The notes beneath the pieces are model-generated. The model was not told where the DNA came from. It did not search any database and was given only the letters and a program-made list of their open reading frames with translations. 64,000 nt of DNA, taken from the NCBI GenBank assembly GCA_963556495.2, contig OY747707.1:29551371-29615370 (forward strand). The letters are read 5' to 3'. This DNA is from Valencia hispanica (lineage: Eukaryota > Chordata > Actinopteri > Cyprinodontiformes > Valenciidae). The position numbers and the translations under genes are program-made. Positions 33,435 to 44,694 of this stretch are shown here, in pieces; within the stretch, counting starts at the first letter, position 1, and each line of letters starts with the position of its first letter.

Positions 33435-36400
33435 AATTTCCAACAAATTATAACTAAAAAGGAAACTTATTCTGCCCTCGTCTTTTTTTCCAAATTAACT
33501 GCCCCAATTTATATTGTTAGTATTAGCTTCCTGGATAATTTTATAAGAAGTTATCTGCAACCAACTCACTATTTCTCTACCTCACATCTACTTGACCTCA
33601 TAACATTCTCCATCAAGGTCGAAGAGAAGTGGTTATGAAAAGAAAAATAAAAGAAAAAAAGCACCACTGTGCTTTATAGTATTCAGATCCTGCTCTAATC
33701 TCCTTTCTCAAGATGATGGAAGGAAAGGATCACATATGACGGAAGAGTCTTTAAAATGGATTGGAAAAAAATATGACGAGAGCCCACGCAATCACTTCTC
33801 CCTCTGGTGCAAGAGCTAAATCCCCCAAAGGAAACTCCTCATAAACATTCATTTTTTTTCAGAGCACCTCTAACTGTGCTCAGATTCCCGTTTATTGTAC
33901 CTTTGGTGCGTATCCACTGAAGCAGCCTGGCAGCATGTCGACCAATCATGTAACCTGGAAACAGGTCTGCTCCCTCTGCCAAAGTTGTAATTTCCATTCC
34001 TCTGATAGGCCTTCCAGTTTCATCTAAATTAGATAAATTTCACATTAAATAAATTGTGTATTAATTTCAATTGATTTGGTCATAATCAGTAACATGATTT
34101 GTTTGTTTAGAACAGCAGGTGGGTTCAAAGAGCTGCTGGAATGTGGGATTTTAAAAGCCACACTGTGGTTATGTTGCATATCCCTCTCTAAAGGGGAGGG
34201 AAAAAATTGAGGAACTGAGGAAATGTAAATGCTCCCTCACCTCATCTAAGCCAGGATGAAACTCCACTTTAGCAGCCATACATGCAGAGTTTTCAGGAAA
34301 GGCAGCGGTGAAAAGAACACATTTGCCTTCACGAATTGCATGAAATCCTGCCCAGGATTTGGTGATAAGGACTCAGGGTTTAAGAAGCCACACACATATC
34401 TCACTGGAGCCTTCATAAATGCTTTTCATTAAAACATTTTCTCGTCAGCAGGATAAGTGACCTTGAAGAGACGGTAGTTTAATTACGAAGGTTAAAATAT
34501 CTGGAGCGATTGGTGTTATCATTCTTTTTTTTTTCACTCCCTTTTTTTTCTGGGTTAGATGCAGTGTCCTTGTTGCAGACGGCTCACAATGAGAATTAAA
34601 ATGAGAGTAGATTGGATAGAAGAAATTGCATCATAGTCTACTGTGGAATCTGTGCCAATCAAAGCATACTGGTTCAAAATGTGGATCCAACTCACTTTTT
34701 TGGCTTTGTTAAATACTTAAATCAAGCAGTAAACAGAGCTCCCATCCCATCCTCACAGGATGTTTGAAAGTGTCATTATTCCACAAAGAACTGTTTGCAA
34801 AACTTAATTGAGAAATGACTTATTTACTGACTCTAGAAGAAGATCGAGTAGATGGAGGAGAAGAAGCAGAACTGTTGGGAAAGGATCTCACTACAGTCGT
34901 GGCTCTGGGGTCAATATTGCAAACACTGTTTTGATTCAAATACAAACACTTCTGATCCTAGTGCTCCCACTGAGCAAAACATTTACTTATTCAAATTTAC
35001 TTCCAGTTATTGCCTGAAATGACAAAGTGGCCCTTTCCCCTGCTGTTAACAGATGTTCTGAATGATTTATACTCAGGCATTTTGGCATGCCATGGCTGTC
35101 TGTCAGCCAGTTCTTTGATTGTGCTTTATTGCTTTCATTATGTCAGACTCGCACATATTTAGCATTCAGGTCAATATTTTGACTGACCCTAACCTTAATG
35201 AGGTTTAACACTATGCCGTATGAGCTCAGAGGTTCCTAACTTTGATTAAGGACTAATACCACTTTTTCAGAATAAGTATTGTGTGTTTTTTATTTAATGC
35301 AAAAGGTTTGTAGCATATCAGTCTAAAAGTAAAGCGTTCTTTCACTAGCAATGTACTTCTTCAGTGTGACTCATTCCTTTGAATGCCTCATCCAGAAATA
35401 TAAATGAAAAAAAGCCTGATATGTTTAAAATATTGATTTTAATTATAATTGTGTCTTTTAAAAAGCTGAAGCTTAGCATTCTTTCATTCATCCTAAGTAA
35501 AACACGTTTTTCATTATTATTCTTATTCCTCCAGTCCATTGTTTTTATTAAAAAAGGTGAATCCCAGAAAGGGCTGTTGGTTTTAAAATAAATACACTTT
35601 TGAAATCACCTTGGTGGTAAAAAAGAAAATTTTGTAAATGCCAAACAGTGTTACCTCTGGCATTGTAGATCTTTTTGGAAATGTATGATGAAATTAATAA
35701 TTTGGAAGTTATCAGCTTTAAGTAGATACAACATTAATTCATTTCTTTTGAGCTGGGTGACATTTTAAGCTTGAATCCTTAACAAGTTACTGTAAGGTGG
35801 TTTAACAAACAAGGTAAAATGTTTGATTGGACTGGTATAATTACTGTTGGGGGAGCCAGTCATTGCCTGTGAAAAAAGTAAAATAAAATAAAATAGAAAA
35901 TAGAAAAAAAAAAAAGATTGCATGTGACAAGGCAACAAAGCAGCTTTCTAAAGAGAGGAAAACTGTTCTCACACTCTTTCTTATATGCTGCGTAATGGTG
36001 AGGGCTTGCCTTTCCAAGTTTTATGAAGCCTGTTTAACTATATTTACATCTTAACATTCTCCATGCTAATAATGTAATACCAGCATTTTATGTTTTTGCC
36101 TACAGTGTTATGTTCTAGATGTTTACCAGCACCGTGTTTGTAATGCTCTATTACTCACAAAAGTTTGGGATGATTTTGTTGATGCTAGTGATTAATATTT
36201 AGCTTAGTATTTAGAGGCACTGAATTAGCTATTCTTTCTGAATGTAATAATTTGTATAGTTGGTAAATACAGCATCATTAAAGGCACAAAGACTGTATTG
36301 TGGCACAGCTACAATATTTTCATTGCAGACTGCATCAAAACTGAAATATTTGTATGTTTATTGTTGTTTCTTAGAGGTTCTCCACATTGGCAATGATTTG

Positions 36401-36880
36401 AACAAGGTGTTGACTATCGTGCACAGCTTACTTTAAAGCAAATTTATCTGGTGCATCTCATTATACGCATTATGACTTACCTTTTTGTTGATTACAACTA
36501 CCCTCAGCTTTTAATATACAGTTGATCTGGTAAATGTGTTAAAAATATTGTCCATGTGAAAAATCTGTACTAATCAAATGTTAGCGGTATTGTCATTAGC
36601 AGTTCCTGTTCTAATACTGGTAAAAAAGAGGTCAAACTATATATCAGAGAAAAAGGCGGTCTGAATATGTGAAAAATCAGGGCACCCTATTAAATATTTA
36701 GTTATTTATTAGCAACTGCTCATTTGTTGATGTCTAATCTCTTTTGTTATCTCTAGAAAGGAACATTAGTTTATGGCACTTAAACAGAATTAACCTTGTT
36801 TAACTCTTTAAATACAATATTTCCCCCATGTGTTGGGTACTTTCATTTTGCAAAGTCCAGCTTTACTTAAGCTTTATATT
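33435..36880. other. Non-coding DNA, candidate conserved block at 33.6-34.6 kb
   Basis: The first kilobase looks unique and complex (for example GGCAGCATGTCGACCAATCA, GTGCAAGAGCTAAATCCCCC). The remainder is AT-rich with a TAAAATAAAATA low-complexity run near 35,880. No coding signals were seen. The regulatory idea is untested. Confidence 0.3.
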
Positions 36881-37200
36881 TAAAAAAATAATTGTCCTAT
36901 ATCTTCCTCAAACACCCTCTGATACACAGCAGAATTCAGCATCAATTGGGGAGCTGGCCAGATCCCACAGCAACAAGCATCTCCACACCATAATACTACA
37001 GCTTTAAGCGTCACAATTTTTATGAAGTTCTTTTCCTGCAATGCTGTATTTGGTTTGCAAAAAATATGTCCTTGGTTCTGATCTACATATAATTTAGCTT
37101 TAGACTCATCTGTCCAAAGAACAGTATTTCAGATGTCCAGGTCTTTGTCTATATCAGTTTAGATAAACCAGTTAGCAAATTCTGAGTTTGAACTTAGAAA
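36881..37200 (-). mobile_element. Possible Tc1/mariner transposase relic
   Basis: GGCCAGATCCCACAGCAACA, CTCCACACCATAATACTACA and GACTCATCTGTCCAAAGAAC are antisense-transposase words seen in Tc1-type elements. Protein motifs do not survive. Confidence 0.45.
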
Positions 37201-38470
37201 AAACACATACAAGCATTTGAAGGAAACTCGTCAGTTGTCAATATTTCAGTTTTCATAAGATGTAGTGTTCATGAAAAGGAGAAGAGGTGTTACTGTAGAA
37301 CGGCTATGACACCTTGTCATGTTCCTCTTTGAACACATCATGTTTTTGTCCTGGTGTAAGTTCACATTATTTACATGCATTTTGCGGCTACAAAAATAAG
37401 AAGACCTGAAAATGTTACACCCTGCTCAGAGCAACGTTTTACCATAAATGTCTAACCACGATGAAGCTGCTATACATCAATAACTGCACTGGGCATGTAG
37501 AACGATAGCACTGTAGGACACCCGTGTCATGTCTGTGAGTCTCAGTTTTCCCATTGTATTTGATGAATGCTTTTTGTGAGACTCCATCATGAAACAGCTG
37601 CCTGTGAAAATGAAAAGAATGACAACATTTATCAATACCAGTACGTAAATTCAAGAGTCTAGTGTGTTACGAGATTAAACATAATCATGGACTACACAAT
37701 GTTTTGAGCCCCTGCAATAATGCTGATCCTTACTGTATGTTTATCCCTGATGACAAAGCTTTATATGGGCTGTGTCCGGGGCTACATGTAATTCCATGGA
37801 GATGTCTTGCTTTTAGGAAGACCTGTAAGTGCACCAAATTTTCACTCAATATATAGACCCATGACCACTGGCCTTAAAAAGTTCACACAGACAAATGCTC
37901 TCATTAAGATGTTAAAAGGCTTGGCTTGCCGAGATATTTACTCAACTTGTGCAGTCTTATGGGTAACCTTATTTTAGCTCATTCAGAGGGGGAGGAGGCT
38001 TCCTGGCAGCTGCCTTTTATATGGTTTTATGCCAAAAGACTGATCTGTGTCTTGGTTGAACATCATAATAAGAAATATGGGTAGTCTGTTACTTGATTCT
38101 TCCTGAAGTTTAACAATGCCCCTAATTAGAAAATAACACAAATCCACCAGCAACTCCATTTGATAACTGCCTACTATCTATTTTGACAAATGACTCCAAA
38201 AATAAATAAATAAACAATTTTGTCACAGTGAGACATATTAAAAAATTTAAAATGTAAGGCTTGCTCAAATGATATACAGTATGGCTAAAGGTTTTCCTTT
38301 TCAGTTGTGTTAATACTTGCACCCCTTGATACTTCCAGGGCCATAATCCAGAAACATTATTAGAATAGAATATAATAGAAATAACCATTAATGAAGCATG
38401 TAGATTCACACAAATTTAAAGATGTAAAAGCAGACAATAACAAACAAGACTGTAAGGTTAGGGCAGATTG
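37201..38470. other. Non-coding DNA, nothing recognised
   Basis: Only short open frames without domains are present; no repeat boundaries are visible. Confidence 0.45.
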
Positions 38471-39465
38471 ACAGCATGAGAATTTAAGATCCTTCTTCTT
38501 ACATATAAAGCCCTTAATAATCAAGCTCCATCATACATCAGAGATCTAATTGTTCCATATGTTCCTAAAAGAGCACTTCGCTCTCAGACTGCAGGTTTAC
38601 TTGTAGTTCCTAGGATCTCTAAAAGTAGAATGGGAGGCAGATCTTTTAGTTTTCAGGCTCCTCTCCTGTGGAACCAGCTCCCAGCTTTAGTCCGTGAGGC
38701 AGACACTCTGTTTACTTTTAAGGCCAGGTTTAAAACTTTCCTTTTTGATAAAGCTTATAGTTAGAGTGGCTTAGGTCATCCTGAGCTATCTCTGTAGTTA
38801 TGCTGCTATAGGCTTAGACTGCTGGAGGACAGACTTACCAATTTTCTTCACTCTGCTACTTCCTTTTCTCCTACGACTCTCCAGTTGTATTACAATACAT
38901 TCTGTTATTTCGACTGTTAACTTTGTTTTCTCTCAGTGTTTTTCTCCCCATCGAAGATACACCTGGTCTGGTATCCTGCTTGGCTGCAATGCCCTGTTGG
39001 ACGGGGGTCATCGACTGGAATGATCCTCTCAGTAACTGAAGATCCACTGTGTCCTGTTATCAACTTTTTCCTTTCTGTAACATAGAAAGTTCTCTTATAT
39101 CGGATCTTCTGTTCCTTCTGTGTTCTGCTCTGTCTTCTCAAACCCCCAGACGGTCGTGGCAGATGGCCGCTCCTACTGAGCCTGGTTCTGTTGGAGGTTT
39201 CTTCCTGTTAAAGGGGAGTTTTTCCTCTCCACTGTCGCTACATGCTTGCTCAGTATGAGGGATTGCTGAAGGATTGCTGTGGTTGGAAATCTGCCCAACC
39301 TCACGCCAATGACTGACGCAATCTGCTGGGATTCCTTAAATAGGAAACTTTTTAACTGATTGGAATGTTGGTATAATTGTATTGAAATGACTTCTTGTTA
39401 AGTGCCTTGAGATGACATCTGTTGTGAATTGGCGCTATATAAATAAACTGAATTGAATTGAATTG
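38471..39465 (+). repeat. LINE copy (family L-A): ORF end plus 3' untranslated region
   Basis: This is a 5'-truncated non-LTR retrotransposon (L2/CR1-like by its C-terminal wording). An open frame end is followed by about 700 bp of untranslated sequence (GCCTGGTTCTGTTGGAGGTT at about 39,180). It ends GGCGCTATATAAATAAACTG and an AATTG repeat tail (39,440-39,463). The same 3' region recurs at 6722-7135 (minus) and 15,085-15,757 (plus). Confidence 0.85.
38492..38764 (+). pseudogene. LINE ORF2 C-terminal fragment (90 open codons)
   Basis: From 38,492 the frame reads LLLTYKALNNQAPSYIRDL, then VVPRISKSRMGGRSFSFQ and APLLWNQLPALVREADTL, and stops with TAG at 38,762-38,764. This is the conserved tail downstream of the reverse-transcriptase domain in fish L2/CR1-type LINEs, thought to act in reverse transcription and RNA binding. 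No start codon or upstream RT is present, so it is a truncated copy. The frame has stayed open for 90 codons, so the insertion is probably not very old. Confidence 0.85.
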
Positions 39466-40180
39466 AGAAAAAAATACTTTGTAATTATTAAAAATATCAT
39501 TCTCAGATTCAAACAATTGTGCAGTTGAGTAGGATAAGACAAAAATGTATATGTAAATTAACAGCAGGGATGTAAACACTTACTGAGTTTGTTGGGAGAT
39601 GTGATGATTTTAAAGAATCTGTGATAATGCTCTTTTGTTCGACTGGGATGCAGCAGAATATGTTCTCTGTACAATACTTTTGGAGAACTGACAAATTGGC
39701 ATAGAATAGGAATTTCTATTTCATATTTATGTGTTATCGCATTGTTTGTTTTTCATTTTCTACCTTTGTTTGTAGTGACAATTTATTTCCTATTGTTGGA
39801 ATTTTGAATGAATTCATACAGTAGCTGCCAAAATTTTATTCTGTAGACACTATAGCAGCTGAAATTAATGATGGTGGATAAACATGCATTACATACAGAG
39901 AACACAAAAAGTAAAAGCCACTGAAATAAAAAAAAAATTGTATCTGATAAAGTTTTTGTTCACAAACAACTCCCAATCGCCTCATTGGTCTAGCTGTTTG
40001 CTCCCTGTTTGAGCTATTCATCTTTGCTGTGTTACGTTCTCTTCTGTCATGTTTGAGTTGTCTCTTTTTTTAATTCCTCGAGCAAAAGGAGCTTCAGGGA
40101 GACTGCTTTTGGTCATGAGGGTAAATCATTCTTCTTCACCTTTTTAGTTTCATGAAGCTCACCCTATCATCCTGCATAGA
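39466..40180. other. AT-rich non-coding spacer
   Basis: Nothing is recognised between the LINE tail and the retrotransposon target site. Confidence 0.5.
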
Positions 40181-40185
40181 GGATC

Positions 40186-40528
40186 TGTCAGACGGCGGTC
40201 ATGTGATCTGGAGGATTTCCCATTTAAGGAGGAGCTACTCACCAGCTCGCCGCTCTGACATCACTTTTTCCATGTCCCGAGCTCCGCAGCTGTGCTTCCC
40301 AGCATCGCTAGTTCCCGGGTGTAGCGGATTTCCCAATCCTCACAATCACCCGATCCTACCGTCTCGTTAGATCTTGTAATCCCAGCTTTCTCGACAGATC
40401 AGTCCTCACGTTCAGGGATTACTATACTAAACCGCGTGCTACTGTCCTTCCCTCGCTCGTCCATCACCGTGCTTGGGTCTCAGCCACACGCAACACTCCT
40501 ATCGGTCTATCAGGCCGTGATCCTGACA
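40186..40528 (+). repeat. 5' LTR (343 bp)
   Basis: It starts TGTCAGACGG and ends GATCCTGACA, so TG...CA termini with a TGTCA/TGACA inverted end. It contains the promoter, the predicted transcript start at about 40,252, and a 33-codon upstream open frame starting at the ATG at 40,272. No canonical AATAAA was seen. Confidence 0.96.
40222..40252 (+). promoter_or_regulatory. LTR core promoter: TATA-like box and inferred start
   Basis: ATTTAAGG at 40,222-40,229 lies 30 bp upstream of 40,252. Base 40,252 is the first base of the 11-nt sequence that is complementary to the primer-binding site. A self-primed transcript must begin with that sequence, so the two clues agree on one start. Confidence 0.7.
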
Positions 40529-40529
40529 G

Positions 40530-40540
40530 GATGTCAGAGC
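40530..40540 (+). promoter_or_regulatory. Self-priming primer-binding site
   Basis: GATGTCAGAGC, two bases after the LTR, is exactly complementary to GCTCTGACATC at 40,252-40,262 in the LTR. In Tf1 the first 11 nt of the transcript fold back on the PBS and prime reverse transcription in place of a tRNA, and sushi elements are thought to do the same. There is no tRNA-type TGG start here. The gag ATG (40,531) lies within the site. Confidence 0.85.
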
Positions 40541-41463
40541 CTCCAAAAGTAGACCCAGCGGAATTCGAGCGGCTTAGGTCCGAGGTATTATACCTCCGCG
40601 GCGTTGTCGATCGCCAAAACTCCAAGCTGGAAGCCCTGACCGAGACGCTTCTCCAGCTTTCCCCCTCCGTCACCACGCTGCCGCGTCAGTGCGCGCCGGG
40701 CAGCGAGGAACCCCGGATTGGATTACCGGAAAAGTGGAATGGAGTCGACGGCCGGCCCAACGGGTTGCTCGCCACGTTAGAGATGATTTTTGAATGCCAG
40801 CCAACTAAGTATTCAACAGAGCGCTCTCAAGTGGCCTTATTGACTTCCCTTCTTTCTGGCCGAGCCCAGGAATGGGCTGCCGCCCTTTATTACTCCAAGT
40901 CCACAGCCTGTAATCAATTTACAGTGTTTGTTGAGGAGCTGAAGAAGACCTTTGTTCCACCCAGTAGCGAGGTAGATTTGGAGTCCCAGCTCCTCCACCT
41001 ACGTCAGGGAGATCAGTCCGTTTGCCATTTCGTTTCGGAATTCCGTACCCTGGCCACCAAGCTGAATTGGGGGGACGCTGCCCTCCGGTCCGTCTTTATG
41101 GAGGGATTAGCAGACTATATTAGAGATGAGATGATTGGCCATGAGGCTCCAAAGACCTTAGATGCTACTGTCGATCTAGCTCTCAAAATCGATCAGCGTG
41201 TCCTGCTTCGTACCCGACCGGAGTCGCGTCGGTTCAGGTCTTTTAGATCTCCCCGATCCTCTACCCCTCCTCCTCCCTTGGCTTCGGGAGGTTTTTCTGC
41301 TGATTTGCCCAGTTCCTCTACTGAGGAGCCAATGCAGATTGGAAGACTCTCTAAGGAAGAGCGCGATCGGCGTTGGCGTGAGGGGCTTTGCACCTATTGC
41401 GGCTCACCTAAACATAGCCTCTCTAAATGCCCACTACGCCGGGGAAACGAAGAGACCTGGTAG
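40531..41463 (+). CDS. gag: Gag-like structural protein of the sushi-like retrotransposon
   Basis: The 310-residue Gag builds the intracellular particle that packages element RNA. Residues 12-43 ([19 protein letters not shown] onward) look like a coiled coil. Residues about 65-225 match the capsid-like region shared with the domesticated RTL/PEG10 family ([49 protein letters not shown]). Residues 287-300 form one CCHC zinc knuckle (C287, C290, H295, C300) for RNA binding. The frame is intact. The start ATG lies 2 bp after the LTR inside the primer-binding site; the next in-frame Met is far inside the capsid region, so the start is credible. It ends with TAG at 41,461-41,463, just after the frameshift signal, so Pol would be made as a Gag-Pol fusion. 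Confidence 0.93.
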   Translation: MSEPPKVDPAEFERLRSEVLYLRGVVDRQNSKLEALTETLLQLSPSVTTLPRQCAPGSEEPRIGLPEKWNGVDGRPNGLLATLEMIFECQPTKYSTERSQVALLTSLLSGRAQEWAAALYYSKSTACNQFTVFVEELKKTFVPPSSEVDLESQLLHLRQGDQSVCHFVSEFRTLATKLNWGDAALRSVFMEGLADYIRDEMIGHEAPKTLDATVDLALKIDQRVLLRTRPESRRFRSFRSPRSSTPPPPLASGGFSADLPSSSTEEPMQIGRLSKEERDRRWREGLCTYCGSPKHSLSKCPLRRGNEETW

Positions 41464-43106
41464 ACCTTGGGGGAGTTCTACCTGGTCCTAATCCCTCTGC
41501 CGCCCCTACCCGCTTCCAACTCCAAGTCACTTTCCACCTCGAACATCAGCAATTCCCATTATTAGCTCTTCTCGACACTGGAGCGGCTGAAAACTTCATT
41601 GATCAGGACCTGGCCCATCGGCTTGGAGTCCCTCTCTCACCTATTAACCACTTCATCCCTGTCACCTCAGTGGATGGTCGCCCCCTACAACCCTATCCAG
41701 TCCAACACCAGACCCAATCTGTACACATGTCCATAGGCAGCCATCACGAGCCGATTCGGTTCCTAGTAGTTTCTGCTGGCTCCACCCCACTCATACTGGG
41801 CTACCCTTGGTCTTCCCGTCATGACCCCCATCTTTCTTGGTCATATTGCCGCATTTTAAACTGGGGTCCCAACTGCTGCCAGCACCGGTCCTTCCCTGAG
41901 ACCATGGCAGCCTCGAAGGGCTCAGAGGAGTCAGTGGGTCTGGAGGAGATTCCTCCGGCCTATCGAGATCTCGCCGCTGTTTTTAGCAAGGAGCGAGCCT
42001 CCACTTTGCCACCCCACCGGCCCTATGATATGGCGATTGACCTCCTCCCTGGCGATGTCCCTCCCCGTGGCCGCCTTTTTTCATTGTCTGCCCAAGAGAC
42101 GAGAGCCATGGAGGAGTATGTGGCTGAGGCCCTTCAGAATGGTTCCATTAGGCCGTCTACTTCGCCAGCGGCTGCAGGATTCTTTTATGTTAAAAAGAAA
42201 GATGGAGGGCTTCGCCCCTGCATAGATTACCGGGCCCTAAATAGGATGACGGTAAAAAAACGCTACCCTCTTCCGCTCATCTCTACCGCCCTCAACTCTC
42301 TCTCACGCACCACCGTTTTCTCTAAGCTGGACCTCCGTAGCGCCTACAACTTGGTGCGTATTAGGGAGGGGACGAGTGGAAGACGGCATTCGTCACACCC
42401 CCCCGGACTGTACGAGTATTTGGTGATGCCGTTTGGCCTTTGCAACAGTGATGCCGTCTTCCAGCACTTTGTCAACGATGTCCTCCGGGATATGTTGGGG
42501 CGCTGGGTGTTCGTTTACTTAGACGACATCTTGATATACTCCCGCTCCATGGAAGAGCATACCCATCATGTTAGATCAGTTCTGAGCAGACTCCTGGAGA
42601 ACAAGTTGTTTTGCAAGCTGGAGAAATGTACATTTCACCAGCATTCTGTTTTCTTCCTCGGGTACACCATATCCTCTGTCGGGTTGGCCATGGACCCCCA
42701 GAAAGTCCGGGCAGTCGCTGAGTGGCCTCTGCCGTCCAGTCTGAGACAGTTACAGAGCTTCCTGGGGTTTGCTCATTTTTACCGGCGGTTTATTCTGAGT
42801 TTCAGCTCTGTCGCAGCACCCCTTACCTCCCTCACCAAACCGTCTAACCAGCCTCGGCCCTTTAGCCTCCCTCCCGAGGCTGTCCGATCCTTCCGACACC
42901 TTCTCCGCCTGTTCACCTCGGCTCCCATACTGTTGCACCCCGACCCTGAGAGGCCCTTCGTGGTAGAGGTAGACGCCTCTGATGTGGGTGCAGGGGCTGT
43001 CTTTCCCAAAGAGGTCCTGATGACAAATTACAGCCCTGCTGTTATTTCTTGCGGAAGTTTTCCGAGACCCAACAGAGGTATGGCGTTGGCGACCGAGAGC
43101 TGCTAG
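41427..43106 (+). CDS. pol: Pol, first part: protease, reverse transcriptase, start of RNase H
   Basis: Coordinates are the open frame from its first ATG; translation would normally enter at the frameshift site at 41,448. Protease: [13 protein letters not shown], catalytic Asp at residue 50. RT: about residues 175-440, with [33 protein letters not shown] and the active-site [11 protein letters not shown] (DD at about 366-367), then [12 protein letters not shown] of the connection. RNase H begins at [14 protein letters not shown] (first acidic residue at about 516), and the frame is lost at about 43,000. Two oddities in RT: the segment after IREG (about 42,370-42,405) is read out of frame between a one-base loss in a G run and a one-base gain in a C run, destroying about 10 conserved residues; and the usual Pro after FGLCNS is Asp. 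The copy's RT is unlikely to work. Confidence 0.93.
   Translation: MPTTPGKRRDLVDLGGVLPGPNPSAAPTRFQLQVTFHLEHQQFPLLALLDTGAAENFIDQDLAHRLGVPLSPINHFIPVTSVDGRPLQPYPVQHQTQSVHMSIGSHHEPIRFLVVSAGSTPLILGYPWSSRHDPHLSWSYCRILNWGPNCCQHRSFPETMAASKGSEESVGLEEIPPAYRDLAAVFSKERASTLPPHRPYDMAIDLLPGDVPPRGRLFSLSAQETRAMEEYVAEALQNGSIRPSTSPAAAGFFYVKKKDGGLRPCIDYRALNRMTVKKRYPLPLISTALNSLSRTTVFSKLDLRSAYNLVRIREGTSGRRHSSHPPGLYEYLVMPFGLCNSDAVFQHFVNDVLRDMLGRWVFVYLDDILIYSRSMEEHTHHVRSVLSRLLENKLFCKLEKCTFHQHSVFFLGYTISSVGLAMDPQKVRAVAEWPLPSSLRQLQSFLGFAHFYRRFILSFSSVAAPLTSLTKPSNQPRPFSLPPEAVRSFRHLLRLFTSAPILLHPDPERPFVVEVDASDVGAGAVFPKEVLMTNYSPAVISCGSFPRPNRGMALATESC
41442..41487 (+). promoter_or_regulatory. Programmed -1 frameshift signal: GGGAAAC plus stem-loop
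   Basis: G GGA AAC (41,442-41,448) is in the correct phase for Gag codons. Five bases later a stem forms: GACC (41,454-41,457) with GGTC (41,484-41,487), one T-T mismatch, then GGTAGA (41,459-41,464) with TCTACC (41,477-41,482). The G-rich loop could pair with TCCC at 41,492-41,495 to make a pseudoknot. Pol is in the -1 frame, as required. GGGAAAC is an established slippery site in betaretroviral gag-pro overlaps. Confidence 0.88.
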
Positions 43107-44683
43107 CCATTAAATGGGCCCTAAAGGAGTGGCTTCATTGGCTCTTGGGGGCCCGTGAACCGTTTCTTATATGGACTGATCACCAGAACTTGATTCACCT
43201 TCGTTCAGCCAAGCAGGTTAACCCCAGACAGGCCCGCTGGGCCTTGTTTTTCGAGCCTTACAATTTCCACCTCGCCTACCACCCGGAATCAAAGGACATT
43301 AAAGCAGATTCTCTTTCCCGACAGTTCTCCCACACTTCTCCCCAGGCTGATCCCGATCCCATTTTGCCCGCCCAACGCTTCCTGGCTCCCTTCCGTTGGC
43401 CTTTGGAGGACTCTATCCAGGTAGCCCTGCGCGAAGAACCCGCCCCTCCCGAGACACCTCCGGGCCGCCTCTATGTCCCCTCGGGATGCCGTCAGGAGGC
43501 TTTAATCTGGGGTCACTCCTCTCCCTTTTCAGGACACCCTGGTCCTGTAAGGACGTTGCAGTTCCTTAAACGCGCACTCTGGTGGCCCTCCATGAACCGC
43601 GACGTCCACGAATTCGTCTCCGCCTGTGACGTCTGCGCCCGTTCTAAACCCTCTTCCTCTTCCCTTGCAGGGGAACTTCAACCCCTTCCAGTTCCGAGAC
43701 GGCCCTGGTCTCACATCGGGTTGGACTTTGTCACCGGTCTCCCCCCGGTTGACGGTCTGAATACCATCCTCACCATTGTGGATCGGTTTTCTAAAGCCGT
43801 CCACTTGGTGGCCCTGCCCGGTCTACCCTCTGCCAAACCCACAGCCGAGCTCTTGCTGGAACAAGTTGTCCGCCTGCACGGCTTCCCCAAGAACGTTGTC
43901 TCCGACAGGGGTCCCCAGTTTTCTGCTAGGTTTTGGAGAGCCTTTTGTCGCCTCGTCGGGGCCTCGGTCAGTCTCTCCTCTGGCTACCACCCCCAGACCA
44001 ATGGCCAGACCGAACGGTTTAACCAACAACTAGGTCGATTCCTGCGATGCTTCGTGGCTTCCCAACCTTCGCGCTGGCCCAGGTATCTACTGTGGGCAGA
44101 GCTTTCCCACAACCTCCATGTCTCTTCTTCCACGTGGTTTTGTCCCTTTGAACTCTGCCTGGGGTTCTGCCCCCCCCTCTTTGAGCATCAGGAGACTGAT
44201 GTTGAAGTCCCCGCAGCCCAGCTGTTTGTCCGCCGCTGCGGTCTGGCTTGGGTTAAAGTTAGGGCGGCTATTTCCCAAGCCAACTCTCAGTCCGCCAGGC
44301 AGCACCGCCGCAGACACCGCCCAGGCCCCTCCTTCCAGCCTGGCAATCAGGTTTGGCTCTCCACCAGACACCTTAAGCTTCACACTGAATCCAGTAAGCT
44401 CACTCCCAAGTTTGTAGGGCTCTACGAGGTGCTGACAAAGATCAACCCAGTCACTTATCGCTTGCGCCTCCCAGCTCCAAGAGTCATAGATGGAGGTCCT
44501 ACCTTTACAGTCAGGCGGATTTTGGACTCTCGCCGTCGGGGCCGAGGGATCCAATACCTGGTTGATTGGGCTGGCTATGGTCCTGAGGAACGCTCCTGGG
44601 TTCCATCCAGACACATTTTGGACCCATCTCTGATTGCAGACTTCAACCGCCATCATTCTGGACCGTCAGGCGCCGGTCATTAA
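43001..44683 (+). CDS. pol: Pol, second part: RNase H, integrase and chromodomain
   Basis: This is the continuation of Pol in another frame; the first ATG at 43,049 is internal and not a real start. Residues below count from that Met. RNase [14 protein letters not shown] (E18) and [10 protein letters not shown] (D45). Integrase zinc domain: H156, H163, C193, C196. Catalytic core: LDFVTG (D226), SDRGPQF (D286) and NGQTERFNQ (E322), a DD35E spacing. A C-terminal GPY/F-like module is altered to VGLYEV at about 456-461. Residues about 485-535 are a chromodomain ([30 protein letters not shown]), which in chromoviruses steers integration to modified histones. It is open to the TAA at 44,681, right before the polypurine tract. 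Confidence 0.93.
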   Translation, partial: LSQRGPDDKLQPCCYFLRKFSETQQRYGVGDRELLAIKWALKEWLHWLLGAREPFLIWTDHQNLIHLRSAKQVNPRQARWALFFEPYNFHLAYHPESKDIKADSLSRQFSHTSPQADPDPILPAQRFLAPFRWPLEDSIQVALREEPAPPETPPGRLYVPSGCRQEALIWGHSSPFSGHPGPVRTLQFLKRALWWPSMNRDVHEFVSACDVCARSKPSSSSLAGELQPLPVPRRPWSHIGLDFVTGLPPVDGLNTILTIVDRFSKAVHLVALPGLPSAKPTAELLLEQVVRLHGFPKNVVSDRGPQFSARFWRAFCRLVGASVSLSSGYHPQTNGQTERFNQQLGRFLRCFVASQPSRWPRYLLWAELSHNLHVSSSTWFCPFELCLGFCPPLFEHQETDVEVPAAQLFVRRCGLAWVKVRAAISQANSQSARQHRRRHRPGPSFQPGNQVWLSTRHLKLHTESSKLTPKFVGLYEVLTKINPVTYRLRLPAPRVIDGGPTFTVRRILDSRRRGRGIQYLVDWAGYGPEERSWVPSRHILDPSLIADFNRHHSGPSGAGH

Positions 44684-44694
44684 GGGGGGGGTCC
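44682..44694 (+). promoter_or_regulatory. Polypurine tract
   Basis: AAGGGGGGGG (44,682-44,691) followed by TCC abuts the 3' LTR and overlaps the pol stop codon. It primes plus-strand DNA synthesis in LTR retroelements. Confidence 0.9.

Noticed and set aside
44087..44656. 189-codon minus-strand open frame inside pol
   Set aside because: It is antisense to the integrase/chromodomain coding sequence; GC-rich codons make long shadow frames.
40531..44683. Host domesticated RTL/PEG10-like gene
   Set aside because: Flanking LTRs, target duplication, PBS and PPT are all present, so this is a retrotransposon copy, not a domesticated gene.
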